Below are positions 34,180-43,727 of a stretch of 64,000 nucleotides of DNA, piece after piece. Numbering within the stretch: position 1 is the first letter of the stretch; the number at the start of each line of letters is the position of its first letter. Under the pieces are notes generated by a model, which saw nothing but the letters and a program-made list of their open reading frames with translations, was not told where the DNA came from and ran no database searches. The translations under genes and the position numbers were made by a program. Source of the stretch: Acidovorax soli (GTDB taxonomy: Bacteria; Pseudomonadota; Gammaproteobacteria; Burkholderiales; Burkholderiaceae_C); the NCBI RefSeq assembly GCF_014207955.1, contig NZ_JACHLK010000015.1:62001-126000 (forward strand). Reading direction: 5' to 3'.

Positions 34180-36279
34180 TCAGCTGCGCAGCTGTACGTT
34201 GAAACGCAGAGAATCGGCCACGCTGACGCTGTAGTCGGGTGCGATGCGCAGGCTGAAGGAGAAGGTCGCGTGGCTTTGCGCCGGGTCGACCGGCACGGAG
34301 GGAGAGCCATCGAGCGGGCTCACGCTATCGACATTGGGGCGCGAATAGTCGAGGGTGAGCCGGATGCCTCCGGCAGGGTCGGCCTCCATGCGGTAGCCTG
34401 ATACCCCCTGGCCTTCGGGCACGCCGGGGGAGCCATCGGGCGCCTGTATGCCCAGGTCCCCGCGCATCATGCTGGCCATCAGCGGCGCCATGGTCTGCTG
34501 GTTGGCGTACTGGCTCACCAGCATCTTCATGCGGTCGTCGCCACCGGTGAGGGTGTGCAGCAGGGCGGCCGACTGGGCCGCGTCGCCTTGGTGGACCGTC
34601 TGGCCGCCAATGGTCACGGTGGAGCGCGGCCAATCCTTGCCGGCCTGCTCGCAGATGCCGTCCTGCGTGGCGGTGACCAGGCCGTGGCCGGCAGGAGGGG
34701 TCAAGACGTCCTGGTTGAAGGCCTGGGCGGCCGAGCCTGTGAGCGAGCCGGGCAGGTCCTGGGGCTGGTTGTCACGCGGGTTGATGGAGATGTGCACCTC
34801 GGCGCCGCGCCGTTCGATGCCGAACTTGTCCGACTGGCCGCCCAGCTTGGCCGTGGCCTCGGCGATCTGCTGGCGCACGGCCATCACCTCGCGCAGGGTG
34901 CCAGCGTCGTTTTTCTCGGTCGCCGCGTCCTGGATGCGGTTGAGGGCCTCTTCGATGAAGGGCAGGCCGAACTTGTGCACCGACTGGCCCACGGCCTTGG
35001 CCGAAGCGTCGATGGTGCCAGCGGCAATGGCGTTGTCCACCAGTTGGGCAAAAGGCTTGGCCACGTCGTTCTTGAGCGTGCCTTTGTAGATGTGCTCCTG
35101 GCGGCGCATCTCGTCCGATTTGCCCTGGAACATGCTGCCCAGGAAATTGGTGGCATGGCCGATATTGCGGTCCAGCGCCGAGAAGAAGCGCGCGATGCCC
35201 TGGCCCACGCCCTGGTGCGGTTCGGTGCGGAAATAGGGCGGGCAGCCCACCGACTCGAACTTGACGAACAGGTCCTGTGTGCCATCCTTGGCGGCGAGCT
35301 TGTCGAACAGGATGGTGCCGCCCTGGCCGGGCAGCATGTTGCGGAAGTCCTCGATGCCGCGCTGGCTGGGCTTGCCGCTGGGGATCAGACCGGCGATCTT
35401 GTGCTTCTCATTGTGGTCCACGCGTTCACCGAAGTGGGTGGACATGCGCGAATCCGCCGTCGGGGCCGCCGCCAGGAAGCCGTAGATCTTGTTGCCCGGG
35501 TCTTTCATGACGAAGGAGCCGGAGGACGACATGTCGGTGACCTTCTGGCCGCCGATGGTGGCATGGTCCTGGCTTTGCTCGCGCTGCACGTCCTGCTGCG
35601 CGGCGGCGGCCATCATGTACCAGCTCAGGGCCCGCGTGGTGTGCACGCTGCTGTCCACCTGCACCGGTTGGCCGCCGACCTGCACCGTCACGGGCGAACC
35701 GCCGGCCGGGCTATCGCGCAGCGCCTCGGCCAGGCGCTCGCCGGTGGCGACCATGTCCTGTATCTGTTGCGCGCTCATGGGCGTGCCCTGCGATTGGGCA
35801 TGCGCGGTGAGCTTCTCCATCACGCCCGGATTGCTCAGAATACCGCCCGGCAGGGGCTGGCGCATCTGCATGAGCTGCGGGTTGGCGTTTTCGAAGCGCT
35901 TGTCGGCGGCGGGTTCCAGCAGCTTTTCGTTGATCAGGCGCGGCACCTGCAGCAGCAGGCGCGTCGTGCCCACCAGGGCCAGCGCCGCCAGGCCCACCGG
36001 CAGGGCGATGGGGGCCAGAACGATGCCGGCCAGCACCTTGCCGGCGGTCTTGAAAAAGCCCTTGGCCTTGTCGGCCAGGCCCACAGACTGTTCACGCGGC
36101 TGGCCATCGCCGACCTGGATCTGGCGGCCGGCCAGAGCGCCCGCGCCCATGCGTGCCGGGCCGACGCCCTGCGGCGCCTGGCCCTGGCCTTGCGGGGCTG
36201 GTACATGCCCCTGGAGGCCCAGGGGGCCGATCCCGCCGAGGTTCGGCGGGGGAAGTGCGTGACCGATAGGACTGCTCAT
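34180..36279 (-). CDS. Candidate T3SS effector, 699 aa
   Basis: Large protein, not recognised. The gene directly upstream (36299-36751) encodes a CesT-like chaperone, and the pair is read from an ECF-type promoter, the classic effector layout. The N-terminus (1-60) is Pro/Gly/Gln-rich without charge clusters, as expected of a secretion signal plus chaperone site. A hydrophobic region at about 80-105 (KVLAGIVLAPIALPVGLAAL) could insert in a host membrane. The rest is soluble: GQGGTILFDKLAAKDGTQDL, FVKFESVGCPPYFRTEPHQG, a helical middle, and a beta-rich end (GGIRLTLDYSRPNVDSVS). No catalytic motif is identified, and a translocon accessory role is not excluded. Confidence 0.8.
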   Translation of the reverse strand: MSSPIGHALPPPNLGGIGPLGLQGHVPAPQGQGQAPQGVGPARMGAGALAGRQIQVGDGQPREQSVGLADKAKGFFKTAGKVLAGIVLAPIALPVGLAALALVGTTRLLLQVPRLINEKLLEPAADKRFENANPQLMQMRQPLPGGILSNPGVMEKLTAHAQSQGTPMSAQQIQDMVATGERLAEALRDSPAGGSPVTVQVGGQPVQVDSSVHTTRALSWYMMAAAAQQDVQREQSQDHATIGGQKVTDMSSSGSFVMKDPGNKIYGFLAAAPTADSRMSTHFGERVDHNEKHKIAGLIPSGKPSQRGIEDFRNMLPGQGGTILFDKLAAKDGTQDLFVKFESVGCPPYFRTEPHQGVGQGIARFFSALDRNIGHATNFLGSMFQGKSDEMRRQEHIYKGTLKNDVAKPFAQLVDNAIAAGTIDASAKAVGQSVHKFGLPFIEEALNRIQDAATEKNDAGTLREVMAVRQQIAEATAKLGGQSDKFGIERRGAEVHISINPRDNQPQDLPGSLTGSAAQAFNQDVLTPPAGHGLVTATQDGICEQAGKDWPRSTVTIGGQTVHQGDAAQSAALLHTLTGGDDRMKMLVSQYANQQTMAPLMASMMRGDLGIQAPDGSPGVPEGQGVSGYRMEADPAGGIRLTLDYSRPNVDSVSPLDGSPSVPVDPAQSHATFSFSLRIAPDYSVSVADSLRFNVQLRS

Positions 36280-36298
36280 GGCGTGCTCCTTGGGCGGA

Positions 36299-36751
36299 TC
36301 AGGCGCGAAGCCCCATGTGCGGGGGCATCAGCGGTGCGGCGCCGCCATCGGCTGGCGTGCCTTCGACGAAGGCCTTCCAGAACGCCGCAGTGTCGACGAA
36401 ACCGCTGAGCAGGGCGGCCAGGGACTCGCCGGTCAGGGCCGCGTCGATGGCGATGCGGCCGCACAGCGTCACCGCCTTGGTCTCCTGCTGCAGGCCGATG
36501 GTGCAGCCGCCGGTGCCGACCCAGAAGTTGTTGGCTTCGAGCAGGGTGCGCGCAATGCGGTCCAGGTGCTCGGATGTGGGCGTGCCCAGGGTGGTGAAGA
36601 ACAGCACATCGCCGCTGACCGGGCTGCCTTCGAGTTGCAGGCCGATGGGGAAGCCGTCGATGAGCACCTCTTCGGTGCGCAGCAGCGCTTCGCTGTCCAG
36701 CCCTACGTGGTGCGCGAATTCCTTCAAGACATCTTCGTAGCTCAGGCTCAT
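36299..36751 (-). CDS. CesT-like chaperone of the adjacent candidate effector
   Basis: Class I-type T3SS chaperone, 150 aa. Pattern: YEDVLKEFAHHVGLDSEALL, strands EVLIDGFPIGLQLEG and DVLFFTTLG, helix HLDRIARTLLEANNFWVGTG, strands GGCTIGLQQETKAVTLCGRI, and helix GESLAALLSGFVDTAAFWKA. The gene lies 19 bp before the 699-aa candidate effector and 76 bp after the -10 of ECF promoter 5. The end is a proline-rich tail. Confidence 0.82.
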   Translation of the reverse strand: MSLSYEDVLKEFAHHVGLDSEALLRTEEVLIDGFPIGLQLEGSPVSGDVLFFTTLGTPTSEHLDRIARTLLEANNFWVGTGGCTIGLQQETKAVTLCGRIAIDAALTGESLAALLSGFVDTAAFWKAFVEGTPADGGAAPLMPPHMGLRA

Positions 36752-36826
36752 GGGCGCTCCAGTTCGGTGGGTGGGTGATCGTGGCGCAGGGCAGGCCCCA
36801 TCGGGGACCCCGCGTTCCCCGCATGA

Positions 36827-36851
36827 GTGACAGCAGCAGGGTGAAAGTTCC
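36827..36851 (-). promoter_or_regulatory. ECF-type promoter 5 (minus strand): GGAACT-N14-GTCAC
   Basis: On the minus strand GGAACT (36851-36846), 14 bp, GTCAC (36831-36827). One base of the -10 differs from the other four copies (C for T). It precedes the chaperone/effector pair. Confidence 0.72.
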
Positions 36852-37013
36852 ATTGCTTGCCGCCACGCAGCGGACGGCGCTCCAAGAGAGCGGCGTCCGG
36901 TCGGGACGGGATGACCACCCCGACCTCCTTCACGGCGCACTGGCAAGGCGTGGATGCGCAGTGTGAGCGCACCAAATGGCCGTCCTTTCGGCGCTTCGCC
37001 GTATACTTTTGCC

Positions 37014-37463
37014 ATGTCCGAAGATGCTGTAGCCGCTGTGATTTCTGCGCTGGGAGAGTCAATAGGCATCCCTGGACTGCGGCCCGACGCCCATGGCTGC
37101 TGTCGGCTGCTGTTCGACGGCAATCAGGTGGTGGAGATCCATCCCTCCTCGGCGCAGGGACGTTGGCTGCTATCGTGCGTGCTGCGCGGTCGGCGCGCCG
37201 ACGGCCCATCAGAGCTTCAGCTCCTGATGCAAGGCAACCATATGGGTGCAGGCTTCGGGGGCGGATGGGCTGCGCTGGATGGCCAGGGCCAAGCCGTGCT
37301 GCATCTGCCCATACCGTGGACGGAGGCAACTGCGTCGGCCCTTCTGCAAGCAATAGAGATGCTGCTGCAGAACGCTGAGCGGTGGATGCAGCGCCTTTCT
37401 GAAGGAGTGATGGGGGCGGCCTCTCTCTCTCACTCCGCGCGGGGCCTGCAACTGCGCGTGTGA
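37014..37463 (+). CDS. CesT-like chaperone without an adjacent effector
   Basis: Protein of 149 aa from ATG 37014. CesT pattern: AVISALGESIGIPGLRPDAH, strands GCCRLLFDGNQVVEIHP and WLLSCVLRGRR, helix-rich centre, GQAVLHLPIPWTEATASALL and C-terminal helix QAIEMLLQNAERWMQRLSEG. It is divergent from the effector/chaperone pair and has no GGAAC-type promoter. A transposase remnant follows instead of an effector gene, so a client may have been lost or lie elsewhere. The upstream in-frame extension to 36954 is not supported. Confidence 0.68.
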   Translation: MSEDAVAAVISALGESIGIPGLRPDAHGCCRLLFDGNQVVEIHPSSAQGRWLLSCVLRGRRADGPSELQLLMQGNHMGAGFGGGWAALDGQGQAVLHLPIPWTEATASALLQAIEMLLQNAERWMQRLSEGVMGAASLSHSARGLQLRV

Positions 37464-37499
37464 TTCACTGCGAGCGTGCTGTCCCGCTGATTCGATGGT

Positions 37500-37735
37500 C
37501 GATCGGGCCGCATCACCTCGTACCACTGTTGCTGGTCTATCGGGCCCCGGGGCAGGTGCCACCTGCTGCGCAATGGCCCAGACAAGTCCGGTCCACTCCC
37601 GCGCGACTGCCTCGCAGACCTTGTTGGCCTGTAAGGCCGTGTCCTGCATGGCCGGGCTGGTGATTGCCACCACCAGCAACCGCCCCAGCGCAGCGTGTCC
37701 ACGACCAGATGGCGCTTGCGCCCCTGCTCAGGACT
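37500..37735 (-). pseudogene. IS5-type transposase remnant
   Basis: On the minus strand one frame reads EQGRKRHLVVDTLRWGG (from about 37731), and after a frameshift near 37680 another reads LLVVAITSPAMQDTALQANK and AVAREWTGL. Together these match the KGRKRHLxVDT...LLxVVVTxAxxQD segment of IS5-type transposases. Both ends of the gene are missing. It marks the right edge of the T3SS locus and abuts the stop of the eptA-like gene. Confidence 0.6.
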
Positions 37736-39521
37736 TGCGTGGCGCCGCCACCGGCCCATCGGCTTTGGCCTGCGCCGCCCCCGCATCCCGGCAAGGCGTG
37801 AACATGTCCTGCTCCGGCTGGTAAGCCCCCGTCTGCACATCCATCAACCCCAGCACCGAGTGGAAGTAATGGTCGTGCGTGATGCGCCGCTCGCGCAGGT
37901 CCTTCTGCAGGCAGCCCGTGCTCGCCCCCACGCGCGCCTGCATCGCGGGCGAGAGCCAGGTGATCCAGGGCACGTGCTTTTGCACATCGGGCGCAATCGA
38001 ATAGGGCAGGCCGTGCAGATAGATGTTGTTCTCGCCCAGCGATTCGCCGTGGTCGGCCACGTACAACATCGCCGTCTGCGCCGTGGCGTTCTGTGTGCCT
38101 AGCCACTGGATCACGCCGTCCAGAAAACGGTCGATCTCCACAATGCTGTTGTCATACGCATTCACCACCTGCTGGCGGCTGCATTCCTGCAGCGCGGTGG
38201 ATGTGCACTCGGGCAAAAACTTCTTGGCGTCGGGCGCAGAGCGCTTGTAGTACGCCGGCCCATGGCTGCCCAGCTGGTGCATCACGACCACCGTGCCGCG
38301 CTGGCGCTGCTCGGCGGGCAGCGCGGCGATGCGCGCGTCCAGGTCTTTCAGCATGATGCGGTCCAGGCACTCGCCCTGGTGGGCGCACAGTGCAGGGTCT
38401 TTCAGGTTGGCGGTGTTGGTATCGCCCAGGCGGTCGCACACGCCCTTGCAGCCCGACTGGTTGTCCAGCCACAGCACGGCCAGGCCGGCGTGGTGCAACA
38501 CGTCGACCAGGCTCTCGAAGTTGGCCGAGCGCCCCTCATACCCGCTCTTGCCCAGGTGCGAGAACATGCAGGGCACCGAGGCCGCCGTGCTCGTGCCGCA
38601 CGACCAGGCGTTGCCTGCGCTCACCAGCTCCTTGGCGCGGGCCGACAGCAGCGGCGTGGTGTCGCGCGCATAGCCATTGATGCCGAAATTGCCGCTGCGC
38701 CCCGTCTCACCCAGCACCAGCACCAAGAGCGGCGGCTTGGCCTGGCCCGCATAGCTGGCGCCCAGGTGGGCGTCGCGGCCCACGGGCACCAGGGTGCGCT
38801 GGTCCATGCGCAAGGGCTTGGTGGCCACGTTGCCCAGCGCGTACACGCTGTTGAGCGGGTTGATCAGATAGCGCAGCTTGGTGTGGTTGCGCATGGTGGA
38901 CGAGAAATCCTGGAACACCGCCAGCAGGCTGCCCACGATGACCGCGATGGCCGCCAGCAGCAGCAGCCCGTTGTGCACCGCCTGGCGCAGCGGCGGCAGG
39001 CGCCGCACCGGCGTGCGCAGCAGCCACAGCAGGGGCGGCGCGGCCAGCGCCGCCACGGTGGCCAGCATGCGCAGGCTCAGCAGGTCGCCGGCCTCGTGCA
39101 CATCGGTCTGCACCACGTTGGTCAGCATGCTGGCATCGATGGCAATGCCATAGGCCAGCATGAAGTAAGCGCCAAAGGCCGCCATCAGCACCAGCAGCAC
39201 GGCCGCGGGCTTGAGCGTCCAGCGCCAGGCCAGCAGGGCCAGCAACCCCGCATTGCCCGCGGTGACGATGGCGCCGAACGCCAGCGCAAAGCCGTACCCG
39301 CGCAGGCTGCCCTGGCCGGGCAGGGCAGCCACCTCGCGCCACAGCGGCACATTGCACACCGTGGCCAGCCACAGGCTCACCAGCAGCACCACCCAGGCCG
39401 GGTGCAGCGCCGGGGGCGGCGTGGCAGGGCGGGGGCGGGTTGTGTGCGGTGCGGAAGAAGAGGGCGAAGAAGGAGCGGGCGGCGGCAGCAGGGGCCGCGG
39501 TAAGGGCAGGATCAGGCGCAT
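37728..39521 (-). CDS. eptA: Lipid A phosphoethanolamine transferase, EptA/MCR family
   Basis: Inner-membrane enzyme that adds phosphoethanolamine to lipid A and lowers polymyxin binding; 597 aa. A proline-rich cytoplasmic start (1-40), five membrane segments to about residue 220, then the periplasmic sulfatase-fold domain: LVLGETGRSGNFGINGY, the nucleophile-Thr segment WSCGTSTAASVPCMFSHLGK, and the metal-site VADHGESLGENNIYLHG. Cysteines for disulfides are present (CKGVC, CTSTALQEC). A leader ORF and repeated PmrA-box-like sites lie upstream, suggesting control by a PmrA-type response regulator. The C-terminal tail AAQAKADGPVAAPRKS is low complexity. Confidence 0.94.
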   Translation of the reverse strand: MRLILPLPRPLLPPPAPSSPSSSAPHTTRPRPATPPPALHPAWVVLLVSLWLATVCNVPLWREVAALPGQGSLRGYGFALAFGAIVTAGNAGLLALLAWRWTLKPAAVLLVLMAAFGAYFMLAYGIAIDASMLTNVVQTDVHEAGDLLSLRMLATVAALAAPPLLWLLRTPVRRLPPLRQAVHNGLLLLAAIAVIVGSLLAVFQDFSSTMRNHTKLRYLINPLNSVYALGNVATKPLRMDQRTLVPVGRDAHLGASYAGQAKPPLLVLVLGETGRSGNFGINGYARDTTPLLSARAKELVSAGNAWSCGTSTAASVPCMFSHLGKSGYEGRSANFESLVDVLHHAGLAVLWLDNQSGCKGVCDRLGDTNTANLKDPALCAHQGECLDRIMLKDLDARIAALPAEQRQRGTVVVMHQLGSHGPAYYKRSAPDAKKFLPECTSTALQECSRQQVVNAYDNSIVEIDRFLDGVIQWLGTQNATAQTAMLYVADHGESLGENNIYLHGLPYSIAPDVQKHVPWITWLSPAMQARVGASTGCLQKDLRERRITHDHYFHSVLGLMDVQTGAYQPEQDMFTPCRDAGAAQAKADGPVAAPRKS

Positions 39522-39682
39522 GGAAGGCAGTCTCCAGGCCTGGCACTTACGGGCGCATTACCGCCAGATCGTTGCGGGTTCTGCGACAGCTCCTGCTGCA
39601 GCTGCTGCTGCAGTGCTGGCCCCGCGGTGCGGGAGCAGGAGGATGAGAAAAAGGCGAAGGGCCGGGCGGGGATCTGGAGCAT
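39512..39682 (-). CDS. Possible leader ORF overlapping the eptA start
   Basis: A 56-codon frame starts at ATG 39682 and ends with TGA at 39514-39512, ten bases inside eptA. It begins MLQIPARPFAFFSSS and contains a Gln run (LQQQLQQELSQNPQR). It starts in the second copy of a repeat whose first copy contains the eptA ATG. It may be a leader coupled to eptA or only chance; no family is recognised. Confidence 0.3.
   Translation of the reverse strand: MLQIPARPFAFFSSSCSRTAGPALQQQLQQELSQNPQRSGGNAPVSARPGDCLPCA
39518..39565. repeat. eptA 5'-region repeat, copy 1, with PmrA-box-like site
   Basis: About 48 bp repeated at 39679-39726 (shared ATGGA.GGCAGTCTCC, ACTTA and CATTA blocks). This copy holds the eptA start codon. 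On the minus strand it contains GGTAAT-N5-CGTAAG (39562-39546), a weak match to the PmrA half-site pair. Confidence 0.6.
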
Positions 39683-39726
39683 GGACGGCAGTCTCCGGCC
39701 CCAGACTTAAGTGCACATTAATGCCG
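39679..39726. repeat. eptA 5'-region repeat, copy 2, with better PmrA-box-like site
   Basis: Second copy of the repeat, 161 bp farther upstream. On the minus strand it reads ATTAAT-N5-CTTAAG (39722-39706), close to the PmrA consensus CTTAAT-N5-CTTAAG. A further direct repeat CTTAGC-N5-CTTAGC follows at 39728-39744 on the plus strand. Confidence 0.6.
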
Positions 39727-39764
39727 TCTTAGCGTCCCCTTAGCGCTTTCGTGGCTCCGTGCGA

Positions 39765-40709
39765 TCAGGCCCCCGGCGCGCCATCCACCTGCAGCGCCGC
39801 CCGCACCACCAGGGCACGCAGCCAGCGGGCCGCGGGGTCGTTTTCCGAGCGGCGGCCATAGACCATGTCGATGCCGAAGGCCGTGTCCTGCAGCTCGGGC
39901 GGCAGGGTTCGTATGGCCGTGCCCGGGGGCGCCATGAGGCGCGCCACCCGTGCGGCCAGGGTGGCCAGCAGGTCGGTGCCGCGCACCGCAAAGGGCAGCG
40001 CCGCAATGTGCGCAAACGTGGCCAGCACCCGCCGCTCGCGGCCCAGGTGTGCCAGGTGCATGTCGATCACGCCGCGGCTCGACCCGTTGTCGCTGGGCAC
40101 GAAAAGCGCATGCGGCCGGGCCAGGTAGGTCTCCAGGTCCAGGGCCTCATCGTCGCGGGCCGGGCCCAGCCGCTCATGGTCGCCGATGCAGACAAAGTGC
40201 TCCTCGTACAGCCGCTGCTGCAGCATGCGCTTGGGCGGGTCGAGCAGGCCGCCAATCGCCAGGTCGATGGCCGACTGGTCGAGCTGCTCGTACACCGTCT
40301 CGCGGTTCAGCCGCGCCACGCGCAGCGCCATGCCCGGTGCCTCGCGCCGCAGCAAGGCCACCACATGCGGCACCAGCACCATGTCGGCATAGTCGCTGGT
40401 CGCGATGGTGAGGCGCCGGCCCTGGGCGGCCAGCGGGTCAAAGTCGAGGCCCTGCGCCAGCGCGCGGCGCAGCTGCTCCAGCGCCAGCGCAATGCCCGGT
40501 ATCAGCGCCTGTGCGCGCTCCGTGGGCAGCATGCCGTCGGCCGTGCGCACGAACAGCTCGTCCTGGAACACATGGCGCAGCCGGCCCAGCGCATTGCTCA
40601 CCGAGGGCTGCGCCCGGTTCAGCCGCTGGCCGGCCAGGGTCACGCTGCCGGTCTCGTACAGCGCCTCGAAGGTGAGCAGCAGGTTCAGGTCCATCGACGC
40701 GAGGTTCAT
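39765..40709 (-). CDS. LysR-family transcriptional regulator (NodD-like group)
   Basis: DNA-binding regulator, 314 aa. The helix-turn-helix lies at about residues 7-65 (DLNLLLTFEALYETGSVTLA then GQRLNRAQPSVSNALGRLRH). The co-inducer domain follows, with ATSDYADMVLVPHVVALLRR and the NodD/LinR-type segment VPSDNGSSRGVIDMHLAHLG. Its target is unknown. It is divergent from pcp (40855), 145 bp away, a usual layout for LysR control of a neighbour. Confidence 0.92.
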   Translation of the reverse strand: MNLASMDLNLLLTFEALYETGSVTLAGQRLNRAQPSVSNALGRLRHVFQDELFVRTADGMLPTERAQALIPGIALALEQLRRALAQGLDFDPLAAQGRRLTIATSDYADMVLVPHVVALLRREAPGMALRVARLNRETVYEQLDQSAIDLAIGGLLDPPKRMLQQRLYEEHFVCIGDHERLGPARDDEALDLETYLARPHALFVPSDNGSSRGVIDMHLAHLGRERRVLATFAHIAALPFAVRGTDLLATLAARVARLMAPPGTAIRTLPPELQDTAFGIDMVYGRRSENDPAARWLRALVVRAALQVDGAPGA

Positions 40710-40854
40710 GCTGCCAATCTACCCCATGTGCCGGGCGCACGCGGCCGGCTGCACACCATGCATTCACGCCGTGGATACGACGCATACCGGAAATCCATTT
40801 CCCTGCGCGCGGCCCGCATCCTAGGATGGCCGCCTGTCCGACTTCGAGTTCACC

Positions 40855-41505
40855 ATGGCCCGCAGCATCCTCGTCACCGGCATCGAGCCCTTCGATGGCG
40901 AAACCATCAACCCCTCGTGGGAGGCCGTGCGCGTGCTCGACGGCGAAACCATCGCCGGCCACCGCCTGGTGGCCCACCAACTGCCCTGCGTGATCGCCGA
41001 AGTGGGCCCGGCCCTGGTGGCCGCCATCGAAGAACTCGACCCCGTGCTGGTGCTCTGCCTGGGACAGGCCGGCGGGCGCGCCGACATCACGGTGGAGCGC
41101 GTGGCCATCAACATCGTGGACGCGCGCATCCCCGACAACGCGGGCCGCCAGCCCGTGGACGAGCCCGTGGTGCCCGGCGGCCCGGCCGCGTATTTCTCCA
41201 CCCTGCCCATCAAGGCGCTGGTGGCTGCGCTGCGCGAAGCGGGCATCCCTGCCTCGGTATCGCAAACGGCCGGCACCTACAACTGCAATGCCATCTTCTA
41301 CGCGCTGGCACACCACATCGCCACGCGCCGGCCGGCCCTGCGCGGCGGCTTCATCCATGTGCCCTACCTGCCCAGCATGGCCACGCGCCACCCGGGCGCG
41401 CCCAGCCTGGCCCGCGAGACGGTGACCGAGGCGGTGCGCATCATGGCCGCCACCTCGCTCGCGGTGGCCAGTGACATCCGCGCTGCCGGCGGCGCCGAGC
41501 ACTGA
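40855..41505 (+). CDS. pcp: Pyrrolidone-carboxylate peptidase
   Basis: Cysteine peptidase that removes N-terminal pyroglutamate, family C15, 216 aa. The catalytic triad is in place: Glu81 (in [11 protein letters not shown]), Cys144 ([11 protein letters not shown]) and His168 ([11 protein letters not shown]), the same numbers as in characterised enzymes. The start is ATG 40855 ([15 protein letters not shown]). It is transcribed away from the LysR gene and converges on the formaldehyde-oxidation genes. Confidence 0.95.
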   Translation: MARSILVTGIEPFDGETINPSWEAVRVLDGETIAGHRLVAHQLPCVIAEVGPALVAAIEELDPVLVLCLGQAGGRADITVERVAINIVDARIPDNAGRQPVDEPVVPGGPAAYFSTLPIKALVAALREAGIPASVSQTAGTYNCNAIFYALAHHIATRRPALRGGFIHVPYLPSMATRHPGAPSLARETVTEAVRIMAATSLAVASDIRAAGGAEH

Positions 41506-41520
41506 CGGGCCAAGAGACCG

Positions 41521-42381
41521 TTAGCCCCCTGCCAGTTGCTTTGCGTGGTGCGCCAGGTGGTCCGCCATGAAGCTCTGGATGAAGTAGTAGCCGTGGTCAT
41601 ACCCGGCATGCCGGCGCAGCGTGAGCGGCTGGCCAATGGCCTGGCAGGCCTCTTCGAACAGCTCTGGGTGCAGCTGCGTGGGCAAGAACTTGTCGGCCAG
41701 GCCCTGGTCGATCAATATGCCGCCGGGGTAGGGCGCCATCGGCTGGTGCTGCATCAGCACCGTGGCATCGTGCTCGATCCAGCCCGTGCGGTCCGCCCCC
41801 AAGTAGCCGGTGAAGGCCTTCTCGCCCCAGGGGCACTGCGTGGGCGCGCAGATCGGCGCAAAGGCCGACAGGCTCTTGAAGCGGCCTGGGTGGCGCAGCG
41901 CCAGCGTCAGCGCGCCATGCCCGCCCATCGAGTGGCCGAAGATGCCCAGGCGCTCGCCATCGATGGGCAACTGCGCAGCCACCTGCGGCAGCAGCTCCTT
42001 CATCAAATAGCTTTCCATGCGCCAGTGCTTCGCCCAGGGCTCGGCCGTGGCGTCGAGGTAAAAGCCCGCGCCCACGCCAAAGTCCCAGCTCTCGGCCTCG
42101 CCCGGCGCATTGGCGCCACGCGGGCTGGTGTCGGGCGCAATCAGCGCCAGCCCCAGCTCGGCCGCCAGGCGCTGCGCCCCGGCCTTGACCATGAAGGTCT
42201 CTTCCGTGCAGGTCAGCCCTGCCAGGTACAGCAGGGCCGGCACGGGCCCTTGCGTAGCCTGCGGCGGCAGGTAGACCGAGAACTTCATCGGCAGCCCGAT
42301 CTCGGCAGAGGCGTGCTGGTAGAAGCGCTGCACGCCGCCAAAGCAGGCGTGCTCGCTGAGCAGTTCAAACGAGGTGGTCAT
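41521..42381 (-). CDS. fghA: S-formylglutathione hydrolase
   Basis: Second enzyme of glutathione-dependent formaldehyde oxidation; hydrolyses S-formylglutathione to formate and glutathione. Alpha/beta hydrolase of the esterase D family, 286 aa. Nucleophile Ser151 in GHSMGGHGAL; oxyanion segment LYLAGLTCTEETF; catalytic His in RRHAGYDHGYYF. It follows the adhC gene by 13 bp on the same strand. Confidence 0.96.
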   Translation of the reverse strand: MTTSFELLSEHACFGGVQRFYQHASAEIGLPMKFSVYLPPQATQGPVPALLYLAGLTCTEETFMVKAGAQRLAAELGLALIAPDTSPRGANAPGEAESWDFGVGAGFYLDATAEPWAKHWRMESYLMKELLPQVAAQLPIDGERLGIFGHSMGGHGALTLALRHPGRFKSLSAFAPICAPTQCPWGEKAFTGYLGADRTGWIEHDATVLMQHQPMAPYPGGILIDQGLADKFLPTQLHPELFEEACQAIGQPLTLRRHAGYDHGYYFIQSFMADHLAHHAKQLAGG

Positions 42382-42394
42382 CGCTCGCCAGGCC

Positions 42395-43663
<1,269 letters not shown>

Positions 43664-43727
43664 TCATGGCCTTGGCGGACATGGCCTCCCGTATAGTCCA
43701 CCGCGCTTCTTTGCTCTCCGCAGCTCA

